Assembly: GCA_021825585.1 (NCBI GenBank)
Contig: JAKAGT010000004.1
Location: forward strand, 124,001-188,000
Direction: 5' to 3'
Source of the DNA: Bacteroidota bacterium
Lineage (GTDB): Bacteria > Bacteroidota > Ignavibacteria > Kryptoniales > JAKASW01
Length of the DNA stretch: 64,000 nt
In this document: positions 38,075 to 47,908 of the stretch, in pieces
How positions within the stretch are numbered: the stretch's first letter is position 1
How the letters are laid out: each line of letters starts with the position of its first letter
Translations under genes and position numbers: made by a program
Notes under the pieces: model-generated
What the model saw: only the letters and a program-made list of their open reading frames with translations
Told to the model about the DNA's origin: nothing
Database searches by the model: none

Positions 38075-39034
38075 ATGGCAATCTCAATTACACCGATATC
38101 TAATCGCGACATAGAAGGCGTATTAGAATTATGGGATAAGGTACTGCCTCTAGATGCAGTAACCCTTGATACTCTGGAAGCTCGCGTTCTCCTCGATGAA
38201 AATTTCGACGAGAATACTTTCCTCGTAGCAAGAGAGAACGACCGCATCGTGGGATTCGTCGTGGGAACGTACGCCCGAAGGGTCCCTCTCGGCGACCATG
38301 ATCCAAGGGGCGACAGATGCTGGATCACAGCCTTCGGCGTGGATCCGGAACATCAGAAAAAAGGACTGGCCACGCAAATGCTTACTTCCCTCCTTGAGAA
38401 ATTCAAGGCGTTGGGAAAGAAAGAGTGCTACATCGCAACATACGCTCCAGGTTACTTTGTCCCCGGCATAGATATAAAAGAATATCCGGACGCGATCGCC
38501 CTGCTGAAGAAAAGCGGCTTCGAGGAGACCTACAGGCCGCTGAGCATGGATACGCAGCTCCCGCTCTTCAAGGTAACGCCTGAAGCCGAGAAGAAAGAAC
38601 AACAGCTTCACGAGAGCGGAATCGTGATCAGGCCCTATACGAGGGACGATCTTCTATCGTTTCTGAAATTCCTCGAGGCCAACATGCCCGCCGACTGGAT
38701 GCGAGTTTCCCGTGCAAACCTGAGAGACCTGACCCGCGGCATTTTCCAGCCCGACCAGATTTTCCTGGCCGTCTCGGAAGGCTCGGGCGGAGGCGAAGTG
38801 ATCGGCTATTGCCAGTTCGAAGGCGCGCACTTCGGACCTTTCGGAGTCGCCGATAAGTACCAGGGCAAAGGCATCGGCACCGTTCTCCTCGGGCGCACGC
38901 TGGAACGCATGCGGGCGAAAGGACACCACAATGCCTTTGTCCTGTGGACGGACGATACGGCCGCGAAAGTCTACTCGAAATTCGGGTTCAAAGAGACAAG
39001 ACGCTTCGCAGTATTGAGAAAGTCAATTTCATAG
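38075..39034 (+). CDS. Tandem-GNAT-domain acetyltransferase
   Basis: Two GNAT domains: WITAFGVDPEHQKKGLATQML and FGPFGVADKYQGKGIGTVLL. Confidence 0.88.
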   Translation: MAISITPISNRDIEGVLELWDKVLPLDAVTLDTLEARVLLDENFDENTFLVARENDRIVGFVVGTYARRVPLGDHDPRGDRCWITAFGVDPEHQKKGLATQMLTSLLEKFKALGKKECYIATYAPGYFVPGIDIKEYPDAIALLKKSGFEETYRPLSMDTQLPLFKVTPEAEKKEQQLHESGIVIRPYTRDDLLSFLKFLEANMPADWMRVSRANLRDLTRGIFQPDQIFLAVSEGSGGGEVIGYCQFEGAHFGPFGVADKYQGKGIGTVLLGRTLERMRAKGHHNAFVLWTDDTAAKVYSKFGFKETRRFAVLRKSIS

Positions 39035-39068
39035 CTAACCAACAAAAGTCAATAGAAAGGGACACGTT

Positions 39069-40223
39069 ATGGGCACTACAGAGGTTGAGGCTGCCCCCTC
39101 CTCCGCTGGCGTTGGTTCCGGGACCGGACGACTAATCTCGCTGGATGTCTTCCGTGGGATTACAATTGCAGGAATGATACTGGTCAACAACCAGGGCGAC
39201 TGGTCGCATGTCTATCCGGCGTTGGCCCATGCCCCGTGGAACGGGTGGACACCCACCGATCTGGTTTTTCCATTCTTCCTGTTCATCATGGGTGCTGCAA
39301 TGCCTTTCTCCTTTGCTAAACGAATTGCACGCGGCGAGAAGAAGAGCAGGCTGATGAGACACGTCATTACCCGGGCATTCATTCTCATCGCGCTCGGAAT
39401 GCTCCTGTCGGGCATCCCGAACTTCGACTATTCGCACAGGCTCATACTGAATGTTCTCCAGCGAATCGGCGTCATCTACTTCATATCCGGTGCGCTCTAC
39501 CTGTTTACAGGTGTTGTCGCCCAGGCGGCCGTTGCCGTAATCGGAATTGTACTCTACTGGATTCTGATGCTCGTCGTCCCTGTGCCCGGATACGGAGCGG
39601 GAGTACTGACTCCAATCGGAAACATGTGGTGGTACGTCGACAAGGTCCTCCTGCAGGGATGGCACTACCACGCCGAAGGAATCCTGAGCCTGATACCGTC
39701 TGTCTCGACCGTGTTCCTGGGAGTACTGACCGGACACTACCTGAGATCGAGCCGCAGCGGACTGGAGAAAGTTTCCGGCATGATGGTGTTCGGAAGTTTC
39801 GGCCTGGTGATTGGCGCTATCATGGCGGTCTGGTTTCCGATCAACAAACTCCTCTGGAGCAGCTCCTATGTCGTATTCACGGCGGGATTTGCACTCGAGA
39901 TGCTTGGCGTGTGCTACTGGCTGATCGACATCAAGGGATTCAAGTCCTGGACGCAGCCGTTCCTGGTGTTCGGATCAAACGCCATTACCTCCTTCTTCCT
40001 TTCCACTTTCGCGGCCCTCGTGATGGATCTGGTCGGAGTGTCCGTCATTTCGGCGGGTGGTGCGGTTGTCAGGGAAAGCCTGAAAGACTACATATATAAC
40101 ACAATCTTCTCGCCGCTCGCGAGCAGTTATAACGCCTCCACGCTTTTTTCAATAGTCTATGTTCTCATTTGGTACGGGGTGATGTATGTCTTTTACAAAC
40201 GCAAAATATTCATCAAAATCTGA
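39069..40223 (+). CDS. DUF5009/heparan-alpha-glucosaminide N-acetyltransferase-like membrane protein (NagX-like)
   Basis: RLISLDVFRGITIAGMILVNNQGDWSHVYPALAHAPWNGWTPTDLVFPFFLFIMGAAMPFSF; multiple TM helices. Confidence 0.9.
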   Translation: MGTTEVEAAPSSAGVGSGTGRLISLDVFRGITIAGMILVNNQGDWSHVYPALAHAPWNGWTPTDLVFPFFLFIMGAAMPFSFAKRIARGEKKSRLMRHVITRAFILIALGMLLSGIPNFDYSHRLILNVLQRIGVIYFISGALYLFTGVVAQAAVAVIGIVLYWILMLVVPVPGYGAGVLTPIGNMWWYVDKVLLQGWHYHAEGILSLIPSVSTVFLGVLTGHYLRSSRSGLEKVSGMMVFGSFGLVIGAIMAVWFPINKLLWSSSYVVFTAGFALEMLGVCYWLIDIKGFKSWTQPFLVFGSNAITSFFLSTFAALVMDLVGVSVISAGGAVVRESLKDYIYNTIFSPLASSYNASTLFSIVYVLIWYGVMYVFYKRKIFIKI

Positions 40224-40224
40224 C

Positions 40225-41058
40225 ATGAAAAAGGAAATCTATTCATATGTCTTCGTATTCATACTCTTGCTTGTTCCGTTCAATTTGCTCCTCGCAAAAA
40301 CGAACCATGAAAGGAAAGGTGACAAGATGAACGAGCCCAGGAAAACAATCCTTGCGATAGGCGCCCACGCCGGCGACATGGAAATCTCTTGCGGGGCCGT
40401 ACTGGCGAAGCAGGCCAAGCTTGGCTACCGGATCGTGTTTCTCCACCTGACGCTCGGCGAGGGAGGCAACCCGCGCATGTCCGCCAAAGAATACGGCGAA
40501 CAAAAGAGGCGCGAAGCGATGGAAGTCGACAGCCTTCTCGGCGGTGAGGCAATCTTCGGGCCCTACAAGGACGGCGAGCTTCCGAACGACCAGACAGCTA
40601 GGCGATATGTCGCCAACGTCATCAGGACGGTGAAGCCCACGATAATAATCACACATTGGAAGAACAGCATCCATCCGGATCATGCAAACACGTTCGCGAT
40701 AACTTCCGATGCAGTCCTGCTGGCAAGCCTCCCCTCCGTCGAAACCGTCACTCCCTATTCCCCGAAAGAGGAGTCCGCGTGGCGGGGCGTCAGAAGGATC
40801 TTATATGCGGAGAACTGGGAAGATGCGGAAGGGTTCAAGCCATACATATATGTAGACGTGACCGACGCCTACGAGACATGGGAAAAGGCGGTCGCCAGGT
40901 ACGAATTCATCGGCGGCAAGATATCGAGCTTCCCGTACCTGAACTACTATAAAGCCCTGGCGGTCGTCAGGGGAGCGGAAAGCGGCTACAAATACGCGGT
41001 TGCATTCGACATCGACAACTTCGAGAAAAAAATCAGATGGGAGTCATTGGAGCCTTGA
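40225..41058 (+). CDS. PIG-L/LmbE family deacetylase
   Basis: ILAIGAHAGDMEISCGAVLAKQAKLGYRIVFLHLTLGEGG..HWKNSIHPDHANT; N-terminal hydrophobic segment. Confidence 0.88.
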   Translation: MKKEIYSYVFVFILLLVPFNLLLAKTNHERKGDKMNEPRKTILAIGAHAGDMEISCGAVLAKQAKLGYRIVFLHLTLGEGGNPRMSAKEYGEQKRREAMEVDSLLGGEAIFGPYKDGELPNDQTARRYVANVIRTVKPTIIITHWKNSIHPDHANTFAITSDAVLLASLPSVETVTPYSPKEESAWRGVRRILYAENWEDAEGFKPYIYVDVTDAYETWEKAVARYEFIGGKISSFPYLNYYKALAVVRGAESGYKYAVAFDIDNFEKKIRWESLEP

Positions 41059-42035
41059 TGACATCATCCGTTTCAGCGAAAGGAGAGAAGCCGATTAAGA
41101 CCACTGCCATAGAAATCCGTCCTTACCTCGGCGACGACGAAAAATGCGTCGTGACTCTTTGGAACAAATGCCTGACGAGAGATCCGATAACGACTGAGAC
41201 TTTCAGGCGTAAGGTGCTGCTCGATGAGAATTTCGATCCCAACGGCTGCTCCGTCGCCGTCACAGGGGATGAAGTTGTCGGTTTCTCCCTCGCAATCAGA
41301 CGCCGGTATCCTTACTACGGCGTGGGATTGGAACAGGGCACTGGTTGGATCACCGCCTTCTTCGTACGTCCGGATTTCAGAGGAAAAGGAATCGGTACCG
41401 GCCTCATCGAATCCTCCGAAGGTTTCCTGAAAGGGTGCGGTGTGAAAGAGGTGTATGTATCGTCCTACACGCCGAATTACTTTGTCCCGGGAGTAGACAT
41501 CGATGCTTACGCCGAGGCATACGGACTCCTGAAGGAGCTAGGGTATAAGAAACACGAACGGGCCTACAGCATGGGACGGTCGCTCCTCGATTTCGATTTC
41601 TCGTCGGACGCGGAAACCCTCTTCAGCTCGCTGGAGGTTCGCGGCATCGAGATAAGGACCTTCGAGCCGAAGTACATAACCGGACTTCTGGAGTTCCTCA
41701 GCAAGAACTATCCCGGCGACCTCCTCCGTGTCGCACTGGAGCAGCTGAGAGAAAATCCCAGTACCGACCAGATTGCAGTTGCCGTCAGGAACGAACGGAT
41801 CGTGGGCTTCAGCCATTACGAGGATGAACACTTCGGCCCGTTTGCAATCGATCCGGAACTGACGGGAATGGGAATCGGCACCGGCTTGTACTTCAAGACC
41901 GCACTTCAAATGAAAGAGAAAGGCAAAAGGAATCTCTGGCTGGCCTGGACGTCGGGACACGCGAAAGATTTCTACTACCGCCGCGGCCTCAGGGTGACGA
42001 GAAGACACGAAGTAATGAAAAAGAATTTGAAGTGA
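41058..42035 (+). CDS. Tandem-GNAT-domain acetyltransferase, paralogue of 38075-39034
   Basis: WITAFFVRPDFRGKGIGTGLI..NYFVPGVDIDAYAEAYGLLKELGY; second GNAT FGPFAIDPELTGMGIGTGLY; TGATG overlap with upstream stop. Confidence 0.88.
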   Translation: MTSSVSAKGEKPIKTTAIEIRPYLGDDEKCVVTLWNKCLTRDPITTETFRRKVLLDENFDPNGCSVAVTGDEVVGFSLAIRRRYPYYGVGLEQGTGWITAFFVRPDFRGKGIGTGLIESSEGFLKGCGVKEVYVSSYTPNYFVPGVDIDAYAEAYGLLKELGYKKHERAYSMGRSLLDFDFSSDAETLFSSLEVRGIEIRTFEPKYITGLLEFLSKNYPGDLLRVALEQLRENPSTDQIAVAVRNERIVGFSHYEDEHFGPFAIDPELTGMGIGTGLYFKTALQMKEKGKRNLWLAWTSGHAKDFYYRRGLRVTRRHEVMKKNLK

Positions 42036-42078
42036 CTGCCATCTCACCAAAAAGAAGAAAACGAATGGAAAACAGAAT

Positions 42079-43599
42079 ATGAACTTCCACCTGATTGACT
42101 GGATTATCCTGATCTTATATCTCACAGGCACGGTATATTTGGGATTGAGGGCCAAAAAGTACGTTGAAAACATGGAGGGTTATTACGTTGCCGGACGGAA
42201 AGTCAGGGTTGCACTCGGCTCAGCTACTCTGATTGCCACGGAGATCGGGGTCGTGACCTTCATGTACTTCGGGCAGCTCGGTTTTCTTACGGGCTACTCA
42301 TGCTTCGTCCTCGGCTTCATCGGGTTCCTGGCCTACATGTTCATCGGCAAGACGGGTTTTATAGTTCAGGGATTGAGACGGCTCAGGGTAATCACGATTC
42401 CGGAGTTTTATGAATTGCGTTACAACAAGTCCGTCAGATGGCTTGGCGGAGTTATGCTTTTCCTCGGAGGCGTTCTGAATATGGGGATATTCCTTCGGTT
42501 TGACGGGATTTTCCTCACACAAACAATCGGACTGGGCGATCAGGCGAGGGCTGCGGTCATGGTAATAATGCTCGTCATCGTCGTCAGCTACACGGTCCTC
42601 GGAGGGATGTTTTCTGTCGTCATTACAGACTTCGTTCAGTTCGTAATATTGACGCTGGGAATGCTGATTTCAACGGTATTCATTTTAGCGCGAGTTAGTC
42701 TCCACACGATCACGGCTACAGTCGCGACTCAGCTGGGCACTCAAGGGACGAATCCGATAACCAATCCGCAATTCGGATGGACGTTCATAATCTGGATGCT
42801 GATAGCGAGTGTTGCCCTCTCGGCTCTCAATCAGCCTGCCGCCTCCAAATCGTTCGCGTCCGAGAGCCCGGAGGTCGGGCGGAAAGTATTCCTGTACACC
42901 GGCCTCACGCTGGCGGGACGTTACATGATTCCCATGATGTGGGGTGTAGCAGCACTCGCTGTCTTCGGTCCTCATGCAAGCTCGCTTGAGGCGATGCCAA
43001 AATTGCTGGGGACAACCGTCCCTACGGGCCTGCTTGGACTGATGGTTGCAGGAATGCTCGCGGCATCGATGTCGACATACAGCGCGTACCTGCTGGCATG
43101 GAGCACAGTCGCAACAAGAGACGTAATTGCTCCGCTGGTAAAATCACCGCTGTCGGAGAAACAGAACATGACCTTGACGAGGGTCATCGCGACGCTAATA
43201 GGAATTTTCATGCTCGTGTTCGGCTTGTTCTACCAGATACCATCGACAGCGTTCCAGTACCTCGCAATAACCGGCGCGATGTATGCCGCCGGCGCATTCG
43301 CCTGTGTAGTCGCGGGGCTTTACTGGAAAAAGGCCAACACCGTGGGAGCCTACTACGGCCTCGCGCTCGGAGCCGTGGCACCGGTGGTTTTCCTCATCCT
43401 TTCCCTCTTTAAGAACAGCATTCCGAAGAGTCTGCTTTTCCTCGTCGATGTGAACGTTTCAGGATTCCTTAGTTTCGTCCTGGCAGCCGCCGGCATGGTT
43501 ATCGGTTCGCTTGTGACTCAAAAGACTCACCCGCCCGTGGTGGTTACAGTACCGCCTGACAAAGGACAATTGGAAGGAGGATTACATGTCGGCAATTAA
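42079..43599 (+). CDS. Sodium:solute symporter (SSS family)
   Basis: LIDWIILILYLTGTVYLGLRAKKYVENMEGYYVAGRKV..ATEIGVVTFMYFGQLGFLTG; ~13 TM. Confidence 0.92.
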   Translation: MNFHLIDWIILILYLTGTVYLGLRAKKYVENMEGYYVAGRKVRVALGSATLIATEIGVVTFMYFGQLGFLTGYSCFVLGFIGFLAYMFIGKTGFIVQGLRRLRVITIPEFYELRYNKSVRWLGGVMLFLGGVLNMGIFLRFDGIFLTQTIGLGDQARAAVMVIMLVIVVSYTVLGGMFSVVITDFVQFVILTLGMLISTVFILARVSLHTITATVATQLGTQGTNPITNPQFGWTFIIWMLIASVALSALNQPAASKSFASESPEVGRKVFLYTGLTLAGRYMIPMMWGVAALAVFGPHASSLEAMPKLLGTTVPTGLLGLMVAGMLAASMSTYSAYLLAWSTVATRDVIAPLVKSPLSEKQNMTLTRVIATLIGIFMLVFGLFYQIPSTAFQYLAITGAMYAAGAFACVVAGLYWKKANTVGAYYGLALGAVAPVVFLILSLFKNSIPKSLLFLVDVNVSGFLSFVLAAAGMVIGSLVTQKTHPPVVVTVPPDKGQLEGGLHVGN

Positions 43600-43759
43600 C
43601 ATATTCTGGCTGACCCTTTACGGAATTTCAACGCTCCTTTTCTTCTCGGTAGCATCGTTTATCACCTACTTCGGAATACAGGACATGAAAGATCTCCTCT
43701 CGAAGTCAAACAAGAGAGACAACAAGGGGAAGAGTCAACCGAATTCCAACTCAAACTGA
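43586..43759 (+). CDS. 57-aa single-TM protein overlapping the symporter stop
   Basis: MSAINIFWLTLYGISTLLFFSVASFITYFGIQDMKDLLSKSNKRDNKGKSQPNSNSN*; preceded by tggaaggagg; absent from the supplied ORF track. Confidence 0.75.
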   Translation: MSAINIFWLTLYGISTLLFFSVASFITYFGIQDMKDLLSKSNKRDNKGKSQPNSNSN

Positions 43760-43777
43760 CTTGCGGAGAAAGGCTCG

Positions 43778-45562
43778 ATGAAAAAATTCGCACTTATGGT
43801 CTTCCTGATGACTGCCGTTTCTCTGACGGCGGCCGTTTCATATTCTCAGTCTGTAACAGTGAAGGTAGACGCGGCGAAACACATTTCGAAAATTAACCCC
43901 TACCTATACGGGCTCAACGTCGCGAGATGGGACGAAGACCTATTCCCGGGTCCCGCTAAAGACATGCTCCTCGATTGCGACCGGGACGCCATAAGAAAAG
44001 TAATAGCCGGCGGTTTCACGGTCTTGAAATACCCGGGCGGCAACGATGCAGATCACTATATCTGGAACAGCCCGGACAACAGCGCCGGCGACATGAACAC
44101 AGATGAATATGCCGCACTGCTTAATGCGGTCGGCGCGCAGGGGTTCATTACCATAAACTTCAACGAGTCTCCCGAGCTTGCCGCGGAATGGGTCAGGTAC
44201 TGCAACAAGGAAAAAGGATATGACATAAAATACTGGGAGGTCGGCGATGAACAGTGGGGAGTTTGGGCCCGCGGCCATACCACTCCCGAAAAGTATGCTG
44301 CCCGGTTCATAGAATTCGTGAAGGCAATGAAGGCTGTCGATCCCACGATCAAGATCGCGGCGAATGTCAACCCGACAGATAACATCGACGGCTGGACCTG
44401 CCGCGTGATGAAGGCTGCCGGCAGCTATATCGACATGGTTACATTCTCCTACTATCCCTTCTCCAACAGGGAGGAGAACGCAGACTCGCTCCTTGCAAGC
44501 ACTCCCAAATACCGCCACGCCTACGAGACCATCCGTCACGCACTGGAAGAGACATTGCCGAAGGCAAAGGCCGATTCGATGTGGATAATAGACGTCGGTT
44601 ACAACTCGATCTCCGGCCGCCCGGGACCGATCACGATATCTATGGCAAACGCACTATGGGTTGCGGACATGGTCGGAACAATGGCGGAAATGGGTGAACA
44701 GATGTCGTGTTACTGGGCACTTCATAACTCATATCCACCGGGAGGCGGCGACTACGGCCTGCTCACCGAAGACGGGAAGAATACGCCCCGTCTGAACTAC
44801 TACGTCTTCCCGATTTACACCCGCCTCTTCGGACGCGAGGTCGTGCAGTCTTCTTCGCCCGATCCATCTCTATCCGCCTACGCGAGCACGTTCGGAGACG
44901 ATACACTCTCGGTTATCCTCATCAACAAGGACAAACGCAATACAAAACGGGTGTCGTTGAAACTTAGCGGATTTGAGCCCGAGGGGTCAGCAAGCGCATG
45001 GCTGTTCAATACTCGGCACAAGCTCGACCGAATCACAGACTGCAAGATAGAAGGAGAGTCGTTGGATGAACAGGTCCCCCCATACTCGATAGTGGTACTG
45101 CAGCTCCTCAGGAAGGGCGTCGTGCTTCCTCCAAAGAACCTGGCACTCCACGCCAGGGCAACCGCATCGACCAGTGCAAAGAACGGTCCGGACTTCGGTC
45201 CTTCAAGCGCGGTGGACGGAATACCATACACCCGGTGGTCGTCGGCCGCGCTTTGGGGAATGAAGAAGGGACTGGACAAGCAGTGGTTCCGGATCGATCT
45301 CGGAAAGTCCCGGGAATTCGACAAGATAGTCATCCGTTGGGCAATGGGGTTCGGAATAGACTTCAAGCTGCTTGCATCGCGCGACGGGAAAAAATGGGAA
45401 ACGCTGTTTCACGAAAGCGACGGTCACGGCGGAGTTGAGAATATAGATTTCAAGCCTGTTAAGGCCAGGTTCATCAAACTCGTCGGATCCAGGGGTTCAT
45501 ACGCAATATCGAGTTACTCTATATATGAATTCCAGATATTTAATTCGCAAAACCGCCAATAA
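43778..45562 (+). CDS. Alpha-L-arabinofuranosidase-like glycoside hydrolase with C-terminal F5/8-type C (discoidin) domain
   Basis: INPYLYGLNVARWDEDLF..VLKYPGGNDADHYIWN..YDIKYWEVGDEQWG; C-term ASTSAKNGPDFGPSSAVDGIPYTRWSS..QWFRIDLGKSREFDKIVIRW. Confidence 0.78.
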   Translation: MKKFALMVFLMTAVSLTAAVSYSQSVTVKVDAAKHISKINPYLYGLNVARWDEDLFPGPAKDMLLDCDRDAIRKVIAGGFTVLKYPGGNDADHYIWNSPDNSAGDMNTDEYAALLNAVGAQGFITINFNESPELAAEWVRYCNKEKGYDIKYWEVGDEQWGVWARGHTTPEKYAARFIEFVKAMKAVDPTIKIAANVNPTDNIDGWTCRVMKAAGSYIDMVTFSYYPFSNREENADSLLASTPKYRHAYETIRHALEETLPKAKADSMWIIDVGYNSISGRPGPITISMANALWVADMVGTMAEMGEQMSCYWALHNSYPPGGGDYGLLTEDGKNTPRLNYYVFPIYTRLFGREVVQSSSPDPSLSAYASTFGDDTLSVILINKDKRNTKRVSLKLSGFEPEGSASAWLFNTRHKLDRITDCKIEGESLDEQVPPYSIVVLQLLRKGVVLPPKNLALHARATASTSAKNGPDFGPSSAVDGIPYTRWSSAALWGMKKGLDKQWFRIDLGKSREFDKIVIRWAMGFGIDFKLLASRDGKKWETLFHESDGHGGVENIDFKPVKARFIKLVGSRGSYAISSYSIYEFQIFNSQNRQ

Positions 45563-45579
45563 TCACAAACACATCTTAT

Positions 45580-46821
45580 ATGACAAATGAATTGACAGAA
45601 AAGAAACCGGCACCGGCCCCATTTGCCGGTTCGATCCCGTCCTCCAGGGGGACAGTAAAACTCGGGTGCGAGAGACTGCTCGAATCGGAGGCCCCGGTCC
45701 TCAGGGGAAAGCGCGTCGGAATGATTACCAACCATACAGGAGTGATGCCGAGCGGACAGCATATTGTAGATGCATTCCGGGCCAATGCGGACATTAAGAT
45801 CGGCGCGCTATTCTCGCCCGAACACGGCTTCAGAGGAGACGCTCCCGCTGGAAAGCATGTCGGCCATGGAATCGATGCCGAGACCGGAATAACCGTGTAC
45901 TCGCTCTACGGCGAGCACAGGAAACCGGAGAAGTCAATGCTCGAGGACATCGACGTTCTGGTATACGACATACAGGATGTCGGAGCCCGCTTTTATACCT
46001 ACATCAGCACAATGACACTTGCCATGGAGGAGGCGGCCGAGAATGGGATTCAATTCGTGGTTCTCGACCGGCCCATGGTACTTTCGGGCGATTTGATCGA
46101 CGGCCCCGTGCTCAGGGACGATCTTCGCTCATTCATCGGAATGCTCCCCATTCCGGTGGCATACGGCCTTACGCCCGGCGAACTTGCCGGCCTGGTTCAA
46201 CGCGACTACCTGACTCCACGGGGACTGTCGGTCGAGCTTCATGTCGTCAAGCTCGGAAACTATTCCCGTTCGATGTGGTATGATGAGACCGGGCTCCCGT
46301 GGGTCCTCCCTTCGCCGAACATCCCGACAATAGAAACGGCTTCAGTGTATCCTGGCACCGCGCTGATCGAAGGGACAAACCTTAGCGAAGGCCGGGGCAC
46401 CCCCTTCCCGTTCCAGAATATCGGAGCGCCGTTCATCGACAAGAATGAACTTTCCGGCTTCCTCAACGGACTCGAGTTGCCCGGCGTCACGTTCGAACCG
46501 CTGGACTTCACACCGAAGGACGCCAGCACCGTGTCTAACCCGAAATTCAAGGGGCAGCTGTGCCACGGCGTCAACATCCGGGTCAACGACCGGAATAAGA
46601 TCAAGCCGGTCGAAGTTGGAATAGCGCTCGTTTGCGCGATCCGGAAACTCTACCCGTATTACCTCATGTTCAGAGCGGACGGGGCCTTCGACAGGCTGGT
46701 GGGCAACCGAAACATCTCAAGGTTCATTTCGGACGGGGCCGACTACAAAGAGATAGTGTCCTCCTGGCAGACTGAGCTTCGCGAGTTTGAAGAATCGAGG
46801 AGAGAATTCTTCCTTTACTAG
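45580..46821 (+). CDS. DUF1343/NamZ-like exo-beta-N-acetylmuramidase family (GH171-type)
   Basis: LRGKRVGMITNHTGVM..FSPEHGFRGDAPAGKHV..VLVYDIQDVGARFYTYISTM..WVLPSPNIPTIETASVYPGTALIEGTNLSEGRGT. Confidence 0.93.
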   Translation: MTNELTEKKPAPAPFAGSIPSSRGTVKLGCERLLESEAPVLRGKRVGMITNHTGVMPSGQHIVDAFRANADIKIGALFSPEHGFRGDAPAGKHVGHGIDAETGITVYSLYGEHRKPEKSMLEDIDVLVYDIQDVGARFYTYISTMTLAMEEAAENGIQFVVLDRPMVLSGDLIDGPVLRDDLRSFIGMLPIPVAYGLTPGELAGLVQRDYLTPRGLSVELHVVKLGNYSRSMWYDETGLPWVLPSPNIPTIETASVYPGTALIEGTNLSEGRGTPFPFQNIGAPFIDKNELSGFLNGLELPGVTFEPLDFTPKDASTVSNPKFKGQLCHGVNIRVNDRNKIKPVEVGIALVCAIRKLYPYYLMFRADGAFDRLVGNRNISRFISDGADYKEIVSSWQTELREFEESRREFFLY

Positions 46822-46853
46822 ACGGCTCTACGATACAGTCTCTACCTGAGAAG

Positions 46854-46884
46854 CGGCTGGTGTGGCAACGCACCAGCCGTTTTT
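46854..46884 (+). terminator. Rho-independent terminator
   Basis: CGGCTGGTG-tggcaacg-CACCAGCCG-TTTTT, 33 nt after the DUF1343 stop. Confidence 0.9.
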
Positions 46885-47015
46885 CTATCATGGTTGAAGG
46901 TATAGCCGAAGGTAATTTTCTCCAGCGGTTTTTCGACGCTGAAGGCTGCCCGCTTCATCAGTTATGAGAACTCATCCATAAGTGTTCGCTGTTTCTTCCG
47001 AGACCTCAGCGAGAA

Positions 47016-47306
47016 TCATTCGGACGGCTTCTTGATGAGTTTCGTCAGTAACTCCAGTATGGTAGTCAAATTGTCGAACGACCTCTTTAGTCTGTCGCCT
47101 ATGATTTCCGGTGACGGCTTGTCTGCAAATATTGCTTCGATTGTTTCTTGCATAAGATCGGTTGCCTCGTGGATATCTTTCTCGATCTCTCTGACTTCGT
47201 CAGGCGTCCGGCACCCGGGCTCCATGTCCTGCAATCTGGAAATAAAGATGCTTTGATCCGCCAGAACTCTCTCGAGCGCTTGGACGATTTCTTCTTCCTC
47301 GATCAT
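47016..47306 (-). CDS. Hypothetical helical protein
   Basis: 96-aa ORF, acidic, helix-rich; no family recognised. Confidence 0.55.
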   Translation of the reverse strand: MIEEEEIVQALERVLADQSIFISRLQDMEPGCRTPDEVREIEKDIHEATDLMQETIEAIFADKPSPEIIGDRLKRSFDNLTTILELLTKLIKKPSE

Positions 47307-47387
47307 GAGTTATAGCCTCTTTTCACCCACCGATGGATCAGTTCCGGTTTGCACGAGGCTCCGGGGTTTACCCCGCAGGGCAGGCTT

Positions 47388-47597
47388 ATTTTCCTTCCAC
47401 CACCTTTATCTCCTCCTCCGTCAACCCACATACAACTCATACACCGCTTGGTCTATTTGCCGCTCGAGCGACTCGCACTCCCGCTCAAGGCGGCTCGTCT
47501 CCGCTTCCGTTCTGGCCTTGCTCAACTCCTCCTTCGCCGCAAGCATGCGGTCGACAAGCGCGACAATGCGGTCGTGGGGTTTATGCTTTTCGTTTCT
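47388..47597 (-). pseudogene. Eco57I/type IIG methylase C-terminal remnant, frameshifted
   Basis: IVALVDRMLAAKEELSKARTEAETSRLERECESLERQIDQAVYELYV; the expected continuation GLTEEEIKVVEGK* is encoded in a shifted frame (gggttgacggaggaggagataaaggtggtggaaggaaaataa on the minus strand). Confidence 0.65.
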
Positions 47598-47908
47598 GTC
47601 ATGCCGAACTCGTTTCGGCATCTGTCCTGCCCAGCGTTTAGACCCCGAAATGAATTCGGGGCGACACGTCCGGGGGTAATATCTGAGAATTCCATGTTTC
47701 ATGATTCTCGTCCTACATAGTCATGTCGAATCCCATTAACGTCATGCCGAACTCGTTTCGGCATCTGTCCTGCCCAGCGTTTAGACCCCGAAATGAATTC
47801 GGGGTGACGGAGCCGGGGGTAATATCTGAGAATACCATGTTTCATGATTCTCGTCCTACATAGTCATGTCGAATCCCATTAACGTCATGCCGAACTCATT
47901 TCGGCATC
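47598..47908. repeat. 143-bp tandem REP-like repeat, left block (copies at 47598, 47741, partial 47884)
   Basis: Each unit: gtcatGCCGAACtcgtTTCGGCatctg + CCCCGAAatgaaTTCGGGG + ggtaatatctgagaatnccatgtttcatgattctcgtcctacatagtcatgtcgaatcccattaac. Confidence 0.9.

Noticed and set aside
47305-47720. Plus-strand ORFs such as '..HAELVSASVLPSV' and '..MPNSFRHLSCPAFRPRNEFG'
   Set aside because: Translations of the palindromic repeat unit, a frequent annotation artefact.
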